This document shows positions 7,226-15,062 of a stretch of DNA of 17,513 nt, one piece after another (the stretch's first letter is position 1; each line of letters starts with the position of its first letter). Under the pieces are notes generated by a model. The model had not been told where the DNA came from and ran no database searches. It was given only the letters and a program-made list of their open reading frames with translations. The position numbers were made by a program, and so were the translations under genes. This stretch comes from CAZSAT01 sp964604675 (GTDB lineage: Bacteria > Myxococcota_A > UBA796 > CAJQPC01): positions 1-17,513 of the forward strand of contig CAZSAT010000142.1 of the NCBI GenBank assembly GCA_964604675.1, in the 5' to 3' direction.

Positions 7226-9488
7226 AGGTGCGCCACACCACCACGCCGCCCACGTCGAAGCCGACGCCCGCCGCATCCAGCCTCGGTGCGCCGACCACCA
7301 GGTCGAAGCGACCGTCACCGTCGATGTCCACCGGACCAGCCAGAGCCGTGCCGAAGGCATCGAAGGCCTCTTCGCCGTAGGTGGCCACGAGCTCACCGCC
7401 GTAGCTCTCCACCGTGCTGCTCGACGTCCACTCGTCGAGTCGGACCGCGTAGACCGCGCCCGCGTCCTCGAACGTGACGTCGGCGCCGGGCGCGCCGAAG
7501 GCCACCCACTGTTCGTCGCGCCGTTCGCCGACCTGCGCGACGCTGTTGCCGAGCCGCATGCCGTCGACGCCGGACATGGCGATCTGGTCCTCGAGCAGGT
7601 GGTCGCCACCCTGGACCTCCCAGAGCCAGGCAGCGCCGTTGTCGGAACCGTTCCCCGGACCGCCCACCAGGAGCGCCGATCCCCCGCTCTCCAGCTCCAC
7701 GTGCACCATGCTGGTGAGCTCGTCGGTGTCGGCACCCGACAGAGTGGCGTAGGTCAGGTTCTCGATCGCCAGGAAGCTCGGGGCCGGCGCAGCCGTATCG
7801 GCTGGAGCTTCGTAGAAGGCGTCCGCGTCGAGCAGATGGATGCTGCCGCTGCCCGCCGAGGCCACGGCCAGGTCGTCGAAGCCGTCGCCGTCGAGGTCCG
7901 GCAGGTGGGTGAGCAGGGACCCGACGCCGTCGCCAGAACCCAGCACCACCATCGCGCCCTCGTCGACGCTTCCGCTCAGCTGACCACTGAACGTGTCCAC
8001 GGCGTCCTCCGGCCAGATGCGCAGACCGCCCTTCACGTCCCCCTGGTCGACCAGGCCCGGCACACCGACCACCACGCAGGCCTGCCGCACCCCGTGGAGG
8101 TAGCAGTCGTCGAGGTCGAGCAGGCTCGTGCCCGTGCGCTCGTCGGCGTTGGCCGCGGAGTGCGTGAGCGTGGCGTCGTACACCGTCAGCGCGTCCGCCT
8201 CCTCGAGCGCGCTGCCATCCGACCGGAAGAGGTAGACAGCGCCCGCGTCGGACCCGTCCGTGGCACGCCAGCCCGGGGCGCCGATGCCGAGGTCGGCGTA
8301 GCGATCGCCGTCGAGGTCGAGCGCAGCAAGAGCGCTCCCCGCGTACTCGGTGGTGCTGCCACCCTGGACCTCCCAGACGACCGCCTCCTCCTCGACCGTG
8401 GACTCGTCGCCGAACGCCATCGAGCTGAGCAGGTAGGCGGCGCCGCCCTGGGTGGAGTTGTCGGACGCGTGAGGCGCGCCCACGAAGATCTCGGCCGCGC
8501 CATCGCCGTCCTGGTCCTCGACCGCCACGAGCGTCGTGCCAGCCCGCGCGGCCGCCGACGTGGTGCTCCAGAGGTAGCGCATCACACCCCCGCCGACCTG
8601 GGTCGTCGTCGTGGCGACCTCGCCCACGCCGCCGTCGTCGTCGCTCGGCGTGACCTCGCAGGTGTAGGAGCCGCCCGCGAGCACGTCCCCCGCAGCCAAC
8701 GTGAAGCTGTCGGCCTGCCCATCCGTGTCGACGTAGTCCGTGACCACGCCAAACGAGCGCCAGACGAAGGCGTAGCTGACAGCGTCGCCGTCTGGATCCT
8801 CCGACGGTGCGACCACCACACAGGAGATGGGTTCGTCGCCGACCAGCTCGCCCTCGATGGCGATCTGCGGCTGCGACGGCGGCGCGTTGCCGATCGTGAC
8901 CGGGTCCGCCTCGACCAGCGGGCTCCGATCCTGGTACTGCCGGATCTGGACCCCCAGGCCCACGACGTCGCCCTTCTCGAAGTACGCGCGGCCGATGGCG
9001 TACTCGTCGATGCCGGCTTCGTCGCCATTGACGGTCCAGCTGTAGGTCACCTCGTAGTAGAGCTCCGAGTCTGCCGGATCGGGATCCTCCACCTCGAGCT
9101 CGGCGTAGACCACGGTGTCGTCCACGGTCGGATCGTCCGGGAGGATGGTGACGCTCGTCGGCACGGGAGCGGAGTTCGCGATCTGCACCAGGTTGGAGTC
9201 GACCGCGCTGCCGCCGTCCGGCGTGACCACGCAGCGGACCCAGTCCTCGCGGTCCCACCAGGAGCTGTCCAGGCTGTCGTCGGTCACCGAAATCGGAACG
9301 CCGTTCACCTTCCACTGCACCGAGCCTGCTTCGGTGCCCTCGAAGGTGTAGCTGCAGGTGAGCACCTCGCCCTCGCGCGGCTCGTCCGGGCTGAGCACCA
9401 CGTCGACCGCCTTGGGGCTCGTCTCCGCTGGCGCTTGCCCGGTGTCGTTGCCCCCCTGGCAGGCGAAGAGCAGGCTCAGGATCGGCAT
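7221..9488 (-). CDS. Lipoprotein with Ig-like domains and FG-GAP beta-propeller
   Basis: The start is taken at the ATG at 9488, because GGAGG (9497-9493) lies 4 nt before it and MPILSLLFAC is then a clean lipoprotein signal with Cys10. The frame stays open upstream to 9533. The product has 755 residues. A short linker with DTG is followed by about three Ig/PKD-like domains (~27-300) containing phrases such as VQWKVNGVP, SWTVNGDEAG and SEDPDGDAVSYAFVWRSF. From ~300 to the end is an integrin-alpha-like propeller with FG-GAP repeats, whose calcium loops include DQDGDGAAEIFVGAP, DLDGDRYADLGIGAPGW, DLDGDGFDDLAVAS and DIDGDGRFDLVVGAPRL. Such proteins are surface-exposed and bind other proteins or glycans, and no catalytic site is seen. 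It is the last gene of a three-gene minus-strand operon, 28 nt after the small membrane peptide. Confidence 0.9.
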   Translation of the reverse strand: MPILSLLFACQGGNDTGQAPAETSPKAVDVVLSPDEPREGEVLTCSYTFEGTEAGSVQWKVNGVPISVTDDSLDSSWWDREDWVRCVVTPDGGSAVDSNLVQIANSAPVPTSVTILPDDPTVDDTVVYAELEVEDPDPADSELYYEVTYSWTVNGDEAGIDEYAIGRAYFEKGDVVGLGVQIRQYQDRSPLVEADPVTIGNAPPSQPQIAIEGELVGDEPISCVVVAPSEDPDGDAVSYAFVWRSFGVVTDYVDTDGQADSFTLAAGDVLAGGSYTCEVTPSDDDGGVGEVATTTTQVGGGVMRYLWSTTSAAARAGTTLVAVEDQDGDGAAEIFVGAPHASDNSTQGGAAYLLSSMAFGDESTVEEEAVVWEVQGGSTTEYAGSALAALDLDGDRYADLGIGAPGWRATDGSDAGAVYLFRSDGSALEEADALTVYDATLTHSAANADERTGTSLLDLDDCYLHGVRQACVVVGVPGLVDQGDVKGGLRIWPEDAVDTFSGQLSGSVDEGAMVVLGSGDGVGSLLTHLPDLDGDGFDDLAVASAGSGSIHLLDADAFYEAPADTAAPAPSFLAIENLTYATLSGADTDELTSMVHVELESGGSALLVGGPGNGSDNGAAWLWEVQGGDHLLEDQIAMSGVDGMRLGNSVAQVGERRDEQWVAFGAPGADVTFEDAGAVYAVRLDEWTSSSTVESYGGELVATYGEEAFDAFGTALAGPVDIDGDGRFDLVVGAPRLDAAGVGFDVGGVVVWRTW

Positions 9489-9516
9489 GGGACCTCCGAG
9501 GCCCAGGATACCCTGG

Positions 9517-9690
9517 TCACTCCTCGCCCTCACCCTCCTCGAGACAGCGGGCGTCCGGTCCGCTCCCGTCGTCGTCCGGCCGTCGCTTGAGCGCCCGAAA
9601 CGGGGCGGTGAGGAGGCCGACGATGAGCGCCTGCGCGAGCTGGAACCCGAACGCCACGATCCGCTCGACGAGCCTGGAGAGCCAACTCAT
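9517..9690 (-). CDS. 57-residue membrane peptide coupled to sulfatase-like gene
   Basis: The ATG at 9690 overlaps the stop of the sulfatase-like gene (ATGA, 9690-9687). The peptide begins MSWLSRLVERIVAFGFQL and continues with AQALIVGLLTAPFRALKRR. This is one helix of about 25 hydrophobic or amphipathic residues, followed by a basic stop-transfer-like patch and an acidic tail ending EEGEGEE. The positive side next to the C-terminal end of the helix suggests a single span or a surface-lying helix. It lies 28 nt before the FG-GAP lipoprotein gene. The alternative, longer frame reading upstream into the sulfatase gene is an antisense-free shadow of that gene. Function unknown; it may assist the neighbouring lipoproteins in the membrane. 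Confidence 0.65.
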   Translation of the reverse strand: MSWLSRLVERIVAFGFQLAQALIVGLLTAPFRALKRRPDDDGSGPDARCLEEGEGEE

Positions 9691-11096
9691 TCCGCGTCGC
9701 CGCACGGGGCGGCCTCGCCGACGTAGCCGAGCGCCTGGAGTTGTTCGACCGTGGCAGCCGGCAGGACCATCCGAGGCAGCTCCGGGCGCATGTGCGGGGC
9801 CAGGGCGGCCTCCAGGCTCCGGTAGAGCTCCAGGTCGACGCCCTCGAAGGCGGTCTCGAGATCGCGCAGCTCGCTGGGGTCGGAGGCCAGGTCGTAGGCT
9901 TCGACACGCCCGCCGTCGTGCCAGATGGTCTTGTCGGAGGCGCGGCGGGCCGCGATCCTGGAACCCGGCAGGCACGGGTCCGTGCGCGCCCACACCACGT
10001 CGCGACCCGGCTCCCCCGCCATGGCGCCGGTCAACGACCGTCCCGTCACCTTCGCCTCGCCGGGCAGCCCAGCCAGGTCCAGCACGGTGGGCATGATGTC
10101 GGTCAGCGCCACCTGCTCGGAGACCGTGGTGTGGGGCACGTCTGGACCGGCGACCACCAACGGGACGCGCAAGGTGCTGTCCCAGAGCGCCTCCCGGTGG
10201 TTGAAGAGGTAGTCGTGCTCGAAGCTCTCGCCGTGATCGGCGGTGACCACGATCACCGCGTCGTCTCCGATGGCCCGCACGAGATCGGCCAGCAACCCGT
10301 CCAGGAAGCTCAGCTCACCGTCGTAGAGCGCGATCGCGTGCGCCAGATCACGCTCGGAGATGGGCACGCCCAGGTCGCGGTGAGGCTGGAGCCTGGCCTC
10401 CGAACCGTCCATGAGACCGATGTAGTCGGGGTCGTACAGGGTGTCGTAGGGCACGGGCGGTTGGTAGGGCGCGTGCGCGTCGAAGAAGTGCACGAAGGCA
10501 AGCACAGGGCCTGCTTGAGCGCGGATCCACTCGGTCGCCCGGAAGGCCACCTCGGAGCCTGGACGCTTGAGCGCGTGGGGCCCCCAGCTGTGGTAGTCGT
10601 CGTACACGTGGAAGCCGCGGTCGAGCCCTGTGGCGCCCCGCGACAAGGTCATGCCACCCACGAAGGCGCCGGTCGCGTAGCCTTCAGCCTTGGCGATCTC
10701 GGCGAGGGTCGGGCCCCGGTAGCGGGACCCACCCGTGGCAGGCACGTCCCCATGCGCCGCGGGTTCGACGCCGGTGAGCAGGCTCCAGTGCGACACCGCG
10801 GTCTCGGGGTAGTGGCTGATGGCCGCGTCGAAGCGAGCGCCCCGAGCCGCCAGGGCATCGAGGTTGGGCGAACGCGCCCGCCCGCCGTACGCGCCGAGGT
10901 GGTCGGCCCGCACGGTGTCCCAGGACACCAAGAGGATGCTCCGCCGAGCGTCGCGCGTCGGGGCAACCGGCTCCCGCTCTCCGGGTTCGGGGGGAGGCCG
11001 CTCCCGGGGCACCGCGGCGGGCGGCTGCGCCACCTCGGCCGGTGGCGTCACCGGTGCGCCGGAGGAACACGCGCAACAAAGCAGGAACCAGGTCAC
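9687..11096 (-). CDS. Sulfatase/alkaline-phosphatase superfamily lipoprotein with Thr-type active site
   Basis: A 469-residue protein from the GTG at 11096. MTWFLLCCACSS is a lipoprotein signal with several possible cysteines, and a Pro-rich linker (~14-48) follows. The core has the superfamily metal motifs: SWDTVRADHLGAYG (Asp60, Asp65) near the N-terminus and VTADHGE (Asp287, His288) with His300 downstream. At the nucleophile position, where sulfatases have Cys/Ser-x-Pro-x-Arg before SLLTG, this protein reads TAVSHWSLLTG. Thr99 therefore replaces the formylglycine residue, as in the T-x-P-S-H subgroup and in phosphoethanolamine and lipoteichoic transferases. True sulfate-ester hydrolysis is doubtful; phosphoester or phosphoglycerol chemistry is more likely. 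It heads a three-gene operon, and its start lies 39 nt from a divergent membrane glycosyltransferase-like gene. Confidence 0.88.
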   Translation of the reverse strand: MTWFLLCCACSSGAPVTPPAEVAQPPAAVPRERPPPEPGEREPVAPTRDARRSILLVSWDTVRADHLGAYGGRARSPNLDALAARGARFDAAISHYPETAVSHWSLLTGVEPAAHGDVPATGGSRYRGPTLAEIAKAEGYATGAFVGGMTLSRGATGLDRGFHVYDDYHSWGPHALKRPGSEVAFRATEWIRAQAGPVLAFVHFFDAHAPYQPPVPYDTLYDPDYIGLMDGSEARLQPHRDLGVPISERDLAHAIALYDGELSFLDGLLADLVRAIGDDAVIVVTADHGESFEHDYLFNHREALWDSTLRVPLVVAGPDVPHTTVSEQVALTDIMPTVLDLAGLPGEAKVTGRSLTGAMAGEPGRDVVWARTDPCLPGSRIAARRASDKTIWHDGGRVEAYDLASDPSELRDLETAFEGVDLELYRSLEAALAPHMRPELPRMVLPAATVEQLQALGYVGEAAPCGDAE

Positions 11097-11100
11097 AGCC

Positions 11101-11125
11101 GAAGCCTATCGTGCAGTTAGGCTTC
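11101..11125. promoter_or_regulatory. Perfect inverted repeat in 39-bp divergent spacer
   Basis: gaagccta (11101-11108) and taggcttc (11118-11125) are exact inverted copies around a 9-nt spacer. They lie between divergent starts at 11096 and 11136. The centre-to-centre distance of 17 bp would suit a dimeric regulator. The same bases could also form a hairpin in the 5' leader of either transcript. The spacer is too short for two full separate promoters, so promoters must overlap or begin inside the opposing gene. Confidence 0.5.
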
Positions 11126-11135
11126 CCTCTGCAGG

Positions 11136-12977
11136 ATGCGTGTCCCCTTTGCCCTCGTCGCGGCCGCCTGGTCGACGGCTCTGAGCCTGGTGCTCACCTG
11201 GCCCATGCCCGCCTGGATCGGGTCGGCCGTGCTCGGCAGCGCCCGGGCCGATGGCATGAAGCACGTGTGGACGCTGTGGTGGATGCGGCGCGAGCTGGCG
11301 AGCGAGGGGCACCTGCCCTTCTCGACCGACTACGTGAACTTCCCTCGGGGGATGGACCTGTACCCGATCGAGCCCCTCAACGGGCTGGTGGCCGCCGCGC
11401 TCTCATGGGCGTCCATCGAAGCCACCACGAACCTCATCGCGCTCGGAAACCTCACCCTCACGGGCATCGCCACCGCCTTGCTGGCCCGCCGCCTGGGCGC
11501 CGGACGTTGGGGGGCGCTCGCGGCCGCCACCCTGCTCCAGGGCAGCGCCCTCGCACTCTTCACCATCCACGTGGGTGTCGGCGAGCTGCAACACGTGTGG
11601 TGGCTGCCGATCGGCTTCCTGGCCTGGGTCCGACACCGTGAGACACCCGGCCCGACCCACGCCGTGTGGTTGGCGCTCGTGCTGGCCACGGCGTGCTTGA
11701 GCTGCTTCTACCACGGCTTCTTCCTCGCGATCGGGCTCGCCGTGCTGTCGCTGAGCACGCTCTGGGCGGGCCGACGAACGCCCGCGCTGTTGTTGAGCTA
11801 CGCCCTGGCGGCAGGCGGCGCGGTCCTCATCGTGGTGCCTGTCGTCTCCACCTTCTCCACCTCCTACGGCGGCGACGACCCACCGGACATCGGGCTCCAG
11901 GCCTACGTGCTCGAGAGTGGTCACGGGCAGCCGGTCACCGATCCCCCCTCCGCGCGGCTCGACCCCTCGCACCTCCTGAGCTCCAGGCGCGCCGACCGCG
12001 ACAGCGCGCTCCCCGAGGAGCTGGCCTACGGCGGGGGGCGCTACCTCGGGTGGCTGGCGGTGCTCATGGGATGCGGCGCGCTCGTCCTCAGGCCACGGGC
12101 CGCGCTGCCCTGGCTCGGCGTGGCCGGGGCAGGCATCCTCGTGGCGCTCGGCAGCTACCTGGTCCGCGGCGGCGACGAAGCGCTCACCGACTGGGGGGCG
12201 CGCTACGAGCTGCCGTTCCTCTACCTGAACCGAGCCTTGGGCTACGTCGCCGAACCCCTGAACTTCCCGGTGCGTGCGCTCGCCCTCACCAGCACGGCCC
12301 TCGCAGCCCTGGCCGCGCTCCTGTCCACCGTGTCGGTCCGCGGACGCGCGCTGGGGCCCTTCGTCTTCGTTGCGGCGGTGCTCAACGTGGTCGACGTCCA
12401 GGCGAACCAGCTGATCCCACGACCGATGCCCGCCTTTGCGATCCCCGATCTGAGCGGGCTCGACACCCTGGCGGACTCGTCGGGCGCGCTGCTCGACGTC
12501 GCCCTGGCGTGGCGCTCCGATCAGGAGACCCGCTCGCTCAGCCTCGCGGCGCAGCTCCGGCACCAGCAGCGCATCCAGGGGGTGCCGCTCGAGCGCATCG
12601 AGTACTTCGCCCAGGACGGACAGCTCTGGGCGCGCTCCCTACCCCTCGTGCAGCTGTTGGAGCTCGCCACCTACGAGGCTGCGGAGCTCGACGACGAGAC
12701 CCTGCGCGCCGACCTCGGCTTGCTCCACGACGCCGGCTTCGAGCACGTGATGGTGCTGGGCACCGGTGGCGATCGGCAGGTGCCGCCGAGGGTCGAGCGC
12801 CTGCTCGACGAGCACCTCGGCGAACCGGTGGTGGACGAGCTCGCCGTGAAGGTGTGGGCCGTGCCGGAACCGACGGCCACCGACGAGGAGCTCGCCGCAT
12901 GGAAGACCGCCCAGGCCCTGCGTGTGGAAGCCTCTCGGGGCAAGGCCGAGCACGAGATGAACCCGATGCTCAAGTAA
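11136..12977 (+). CDS. Polytopic membrane protein, GT-C glycosyltransferase-like
   Basis: A 613-residue protein from the ATG at 11136. There are about 11-12 hydrophobic segments: ~4-22, 98-118, 126-145, 152-166, 174-192, 196-212, 217-238, 303-318, 323-341, 380-400 and 406-422. After the first span comes ADGMKHVWTLWWMRRELA, then PFSTDYVNFPRGMDLYPIEPLN. This 'D-x-x-K-x-x-W-x-x-W-W ... FP-x-G' arrangement is common in bacterial GT-C-type membrane proteins, where the Asp of the first outside loop (here Asp39) is part of the active site. A soluble C-terminal domain (~430-600) carries no recognised motif. The inferred role is transfer of a lipid-linked sugar at the outer face of the inner membrane; acceptor and donor are unknown. 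It starts the plus-strand operon with two SGNH proteins. No strong ribosome site is seen. Confidence 0.75.
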   Translation: MRVPFALVAAAWSTALSLVLTWPMPAWIGSAVLGSARADGMKHVWTLWWMRRELASEGHLPFSTDYVNFPRGMDLYPIEPLNGLVAAALSWASIEATTNLIALGNLTLTGIATALLARRLGAGRWGALAAATLLQGSALALFTIHVGVGELQHVWWLPIGFLAWVRHRETPGPTHAVWLALVLATACLSCFYHGFFLAIGLAVLSLSTLWAGRRTPALLLSYALAAGGAVLIVVPVVSTFSTSYGGDDPPDIGLQAYVLESGHGQPVTDPPSARLDPSHLLSSRRADRDSALPEELAYGGGRYLGWLAVLMGCGALVLRPRAALPWLGVAGAGILVALGSYLVRGGDEALTDWGARYELPFLYLNRALGYVAEPLNFPVRALALTSTALAALAALLSTVSVRGRALGPFVFVAAVLNVVDVQANQLIPRPMPAFAIPDLSGLDTLADSSGALLDVALAWRSDQETRSLSLAAQLRHQQRIQGVPLERIEYFAQDGQLWARSLPLVQLLELATYEAAELDDETLRADLGLLHDAGFEHVMVLGTGGDRQVPPRVERLLDEHLGEPVVDELAVKVWAVPEPTATDEELAAWKTAQALRVEASRGKAEHEMNPMLK

Positions 12978-12996
12978 GATCCCAGATGAGGTGCAT

Positions 12997-13128
12997 GTGA
13001 AGCCCGTCCATCGGGAGCTCATGATCTGGCTCGGCGGCGCTGCGCTGGTGCTCGTGGCGCTCGGGGTGTACCTCGTGCTCTCCGCGCCGGAGCCCGACGT
13101 CCTGCCCGAGATCTACCCCGTCCTGTGA
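12997..13128 (+). CDS. 43-residue single-span membrane peptide
   Basis: Starts at the GTG at 12997, 5 nt after GAGG (12988-12991) and 19 nt after the GT-C-like gene, and ends in a GTGA overlap with the SGNH membrane gene at 13125. The sequence opens MKPVHRELMIWLGG, has a clear transmembrane helix (LMIWLGGAALVLVALGVYLV) and a short outside tail PEPDVLPEIYPVL. Positive charges before the helix predict an N-in, C-out topology. The good ribosome site and the coupling to the next gene support it as real. It may be a subunit of the following membrane protein. I know no homologue. Confidence 0.7.
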   Translation: MKPVHRELMIWLGGAALVLVALGVYLVLSAPEPDVLPEIYPVL

Positions 13129-15062
13129 CGGCCAGGCAGCTCACGTGTTGGGGCCTCGTCGCGCTCGCGGGTGCCGGCCTCGGGGCCCGCCTCGTCGTGG
13201 GCCTCGGGCAGGCTCGTGCACTCCAGGCACCGGAGACCTGGTCCCGCACCGAGATGGAGGTCCCCTTCCGCCGCCCCGATCTCACCGGTGCACTCGGGCT
13301 CTCGCCCCGCGCGCACGCGCTCGATCACTTCGAGGGCCTCCAGGCTCCCGCACCGACCACACGGCTGGACCTCGACCTGACCCTGCCCACCGGCTCTTCC
13401 GCGACCCTCTGGTTCGGCCCGGCCGAGACCGCGCCTCCAGGATTGGCCTTGAGGCCCTCGGACGGTCGCGTGCAGCTGGTGGAGGACAACCGCTTCCAGC
13501 CACGGTGCACCGGCGGCGTGGACCTCGAGCCCGGCCGCCACGCGATCTCGGTGACGACCGCGGGCCAGCAGATCGCGGTCGCGATCGGCGACCAGTCGCT
13601 GGTCTGCAGCGGGGTGTCCGTGCCCGAGCGCGCCCCGGTGCTCGCGTCGGGCCTTCGGCGCATCCACGTCCATGGATTCGCAGGGGATGGGTTCGCGCTG
13701 CCCCCGCCGCTGAGCGACCTGGCGCTCGTGGGCGGCGGTCTGATCGGTGCGCTCGCCGCCGTCGCTGTGGTGGCTGTGGAGCTGGCCACGGGGGCGAGCC
13801 TCGCTGGGGCGACAGCGAGCACCCTCCCCTGGCTGCTGGCCTGGTTCGTGCTTCGCTCCGATGGCTACCTGCTCGTCGAGAACGTGCGCCTCGCAGGCTT
13901 CGATCCCGCGCACATTCCCGCGCTGTGGGTGGGCCTGGCGGGCGCAGTACCCAAGCTGTTGCACGCAGCCGGTCGTGTGGCCAGGTCCCGCTTCCACCTG
14001 GCCGCCCCGCTCCTGCCGGCCATCGTGCTGGCGTCGTCAGCGCTCCTGCTGCGACCCAGGTGGCCGATCAGCGTCGGCTTCGGCGCCCTGGCCGCCGGGC
14101 TCGTCGGCCTGATCGTCTGGGCCAACGTGCGCACGGTGCGCGGCTTCAACCTCGTCTCGCTCGCCGCCTTCGCGGGCGCGATGGTGCTGAGCGAGCAGGC
14201 GGTCCGTTTCACGGAGACCGGCGTGGCGTGGAGCCGATCCGGGACGCTCGAGGAAGACCCTGTGCTGGGGTGGACGCGCACCGCCGTGTCGGAGTTCGAA
14301 GCCTTGGAGCGTGGCGACTACACGGACTACCCGGTGGAGGGCTACCCGGTGGATCCCGGCCTCCGGCAGGGGCGACCGCGGCTGGTGGCCTTCGGTGGGA
14401 GCTCGACCGGTGGGGCCTTCCAGAACGACGATCTGAACGCCTTCTACCCGGCGCGAATCGAAGAGCTGTTCGGTGGTCGCTTGGAGGTGGTGAACCAGGG
14501 CGTCGGAGGGTGGTCGACCTTCCACATCGCGGAGTACGCCGACCGCCGCCTGGAGGCGATGACACCAGCCATCGTCACCGTCTACGTCGGACACAACGAC
14601 GGCTTCACCCGTGTCAGCCAGACCTACCGAGACATGTACGCCGCGTGGCGAGGCGGTTCGGAGCTCGGCCGGGCGCGCTCGGGCCCCGATCTGCGACTGC
14701 TCAACGGACTGGGCTTCCTGGTCCGCGCGATGCTTCCGCGGGAGATGACCGTGGCCGTGCCCGTGGATCACGCTCGCGACAACCTCGAGGTGGTCATCGA
14801 GCGCTCCAAGGCGGCTGGCGCAAAGGTGGTGCTGGCCAGCGAGGGCATCAACCCGGACCCGGGCGCGTTGGTGGACTACTGGGAGATGATGGAGGCCCTG
14901 GCGACCGAACACGACCACGTGACGTGGCTCGACACAGCTACGATGCTCCGGAGCGCCGGAGACGGGATGTTCATGGATGACTGCCACCTCAGCGAAGCCG
15001 GGCATCGCCTCGTCGCTGGAGCCTTCAAGGAGCGCCTCGAGGAGCTGGCATGGGTTCCCTAG
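13125..15062 (+). CDS. Multi-span membrane protein with extracytoplasmic beta domain and C-terminal SGNH hydrolase
   Basis: A 645-residue protein from the GTG at 13125. One span (~9-28) is followed by a soluble beta-rich region (~40-190) containing LDLDLTLPTGSSATLWFGP and IAVAIGDQSLVC, a pattern like concanavalin/LamG-type sandwiches. About six further spans lie at ~200-221, 231-244, 263-280, 293-309, 314-333 and 341-358. The SGNH domain fills ~415-645 with all blocks intact: FGGSSTGG (423-430), VNQGVGGWST (456-465), VYVGHNDG (486-493) and DDCHLSEAGH (Asp618 and His621). SGNH enzymes hydrolyse or transfer acyl esters on lipids or glycans. The intact triad makes this the likely active enzyme of the cluster. 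It is coupled to the small peptide before it and overlaps the next SGNH gene by 13 nt. The substrate is unknown; a surface polysaccharide is plausible. Confidence 0.85.
   Translation: MTARQLTCWGLVALAGAGLGARLVVGLGQARALQAPETWSRTEMEVPFRRPDLTGALGLSPRAHALDHFEGLQAPAPTTRLDLDLTLPTGSSATLWFGPAETAPPGLALRPSDGRVQLVEDNRFQPRCTGGVDLEPGRHAISVTTAGQQIAVAIGDQSLVCSGVSVPERAPVLASGLRRIHVHGFAGDGFALPPPLSDLALVGGGLIGALAAVAVVAVELATGASLAGATASTLPWLLAWFVLRSDGYLLVENVRLAGFDPAHIPALWVGLAGAVPKLLHAAGRVARSRFHLAAPLLPAIVLASSALLLRPRWPISVGFGALAAGLVGLIVWANVRTVRGFNLVSLAAFAGAMVLSEQAVRFTETGVAWSRSGTLEEDPVLGWTRTAVSEFEALERGDYTDYPVEGYPVDPGLRQGRPRLVAFGGSSTGGAFQNDDLNAFYPARIEELFGGRLEVVNQGVGGWSTFHIAEYADRRLEAMTPAIVTVYVGHNDGFTRVSQTYRDMYAAWRGGSELGRARSGPDLRLLNGLGFLVRAMLPREMTVAVPVDHARDNLEVVIERSKAAGAKVVLASEGINPDPGALVDYWEMMEALATEHDHVTWLDTATMLRSAGDGMFMDDCHLSEAGHRLVAGAFKERLEELAWVP

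Noticed and set aside
9488..9533. Upstream extension of the FG-GAP lipoprotein to position 9533
   Set aside because: The extension would bury the lipoprotein signal behind 15 polar residues and overlap the small peptide gene. The ATG at 9488 has GGAGG just before it.
7599..9590. Long plus-strand open frame of 663 codons
   Set aside because: It is antisense to the FG-GAP lipoprotein, whose domains are clear. The translation is low-complexity Arg/Val/Ala-rich, as expected from a high-GC shadow frame.
13145..14980. Second plus-strand frame of 611 codons inside the SGNH membrane gene
   Set aside because: Its composition is Arg/Pro/Gly-rich with no domains, while the overlapping frame carries all SGNH blocks.
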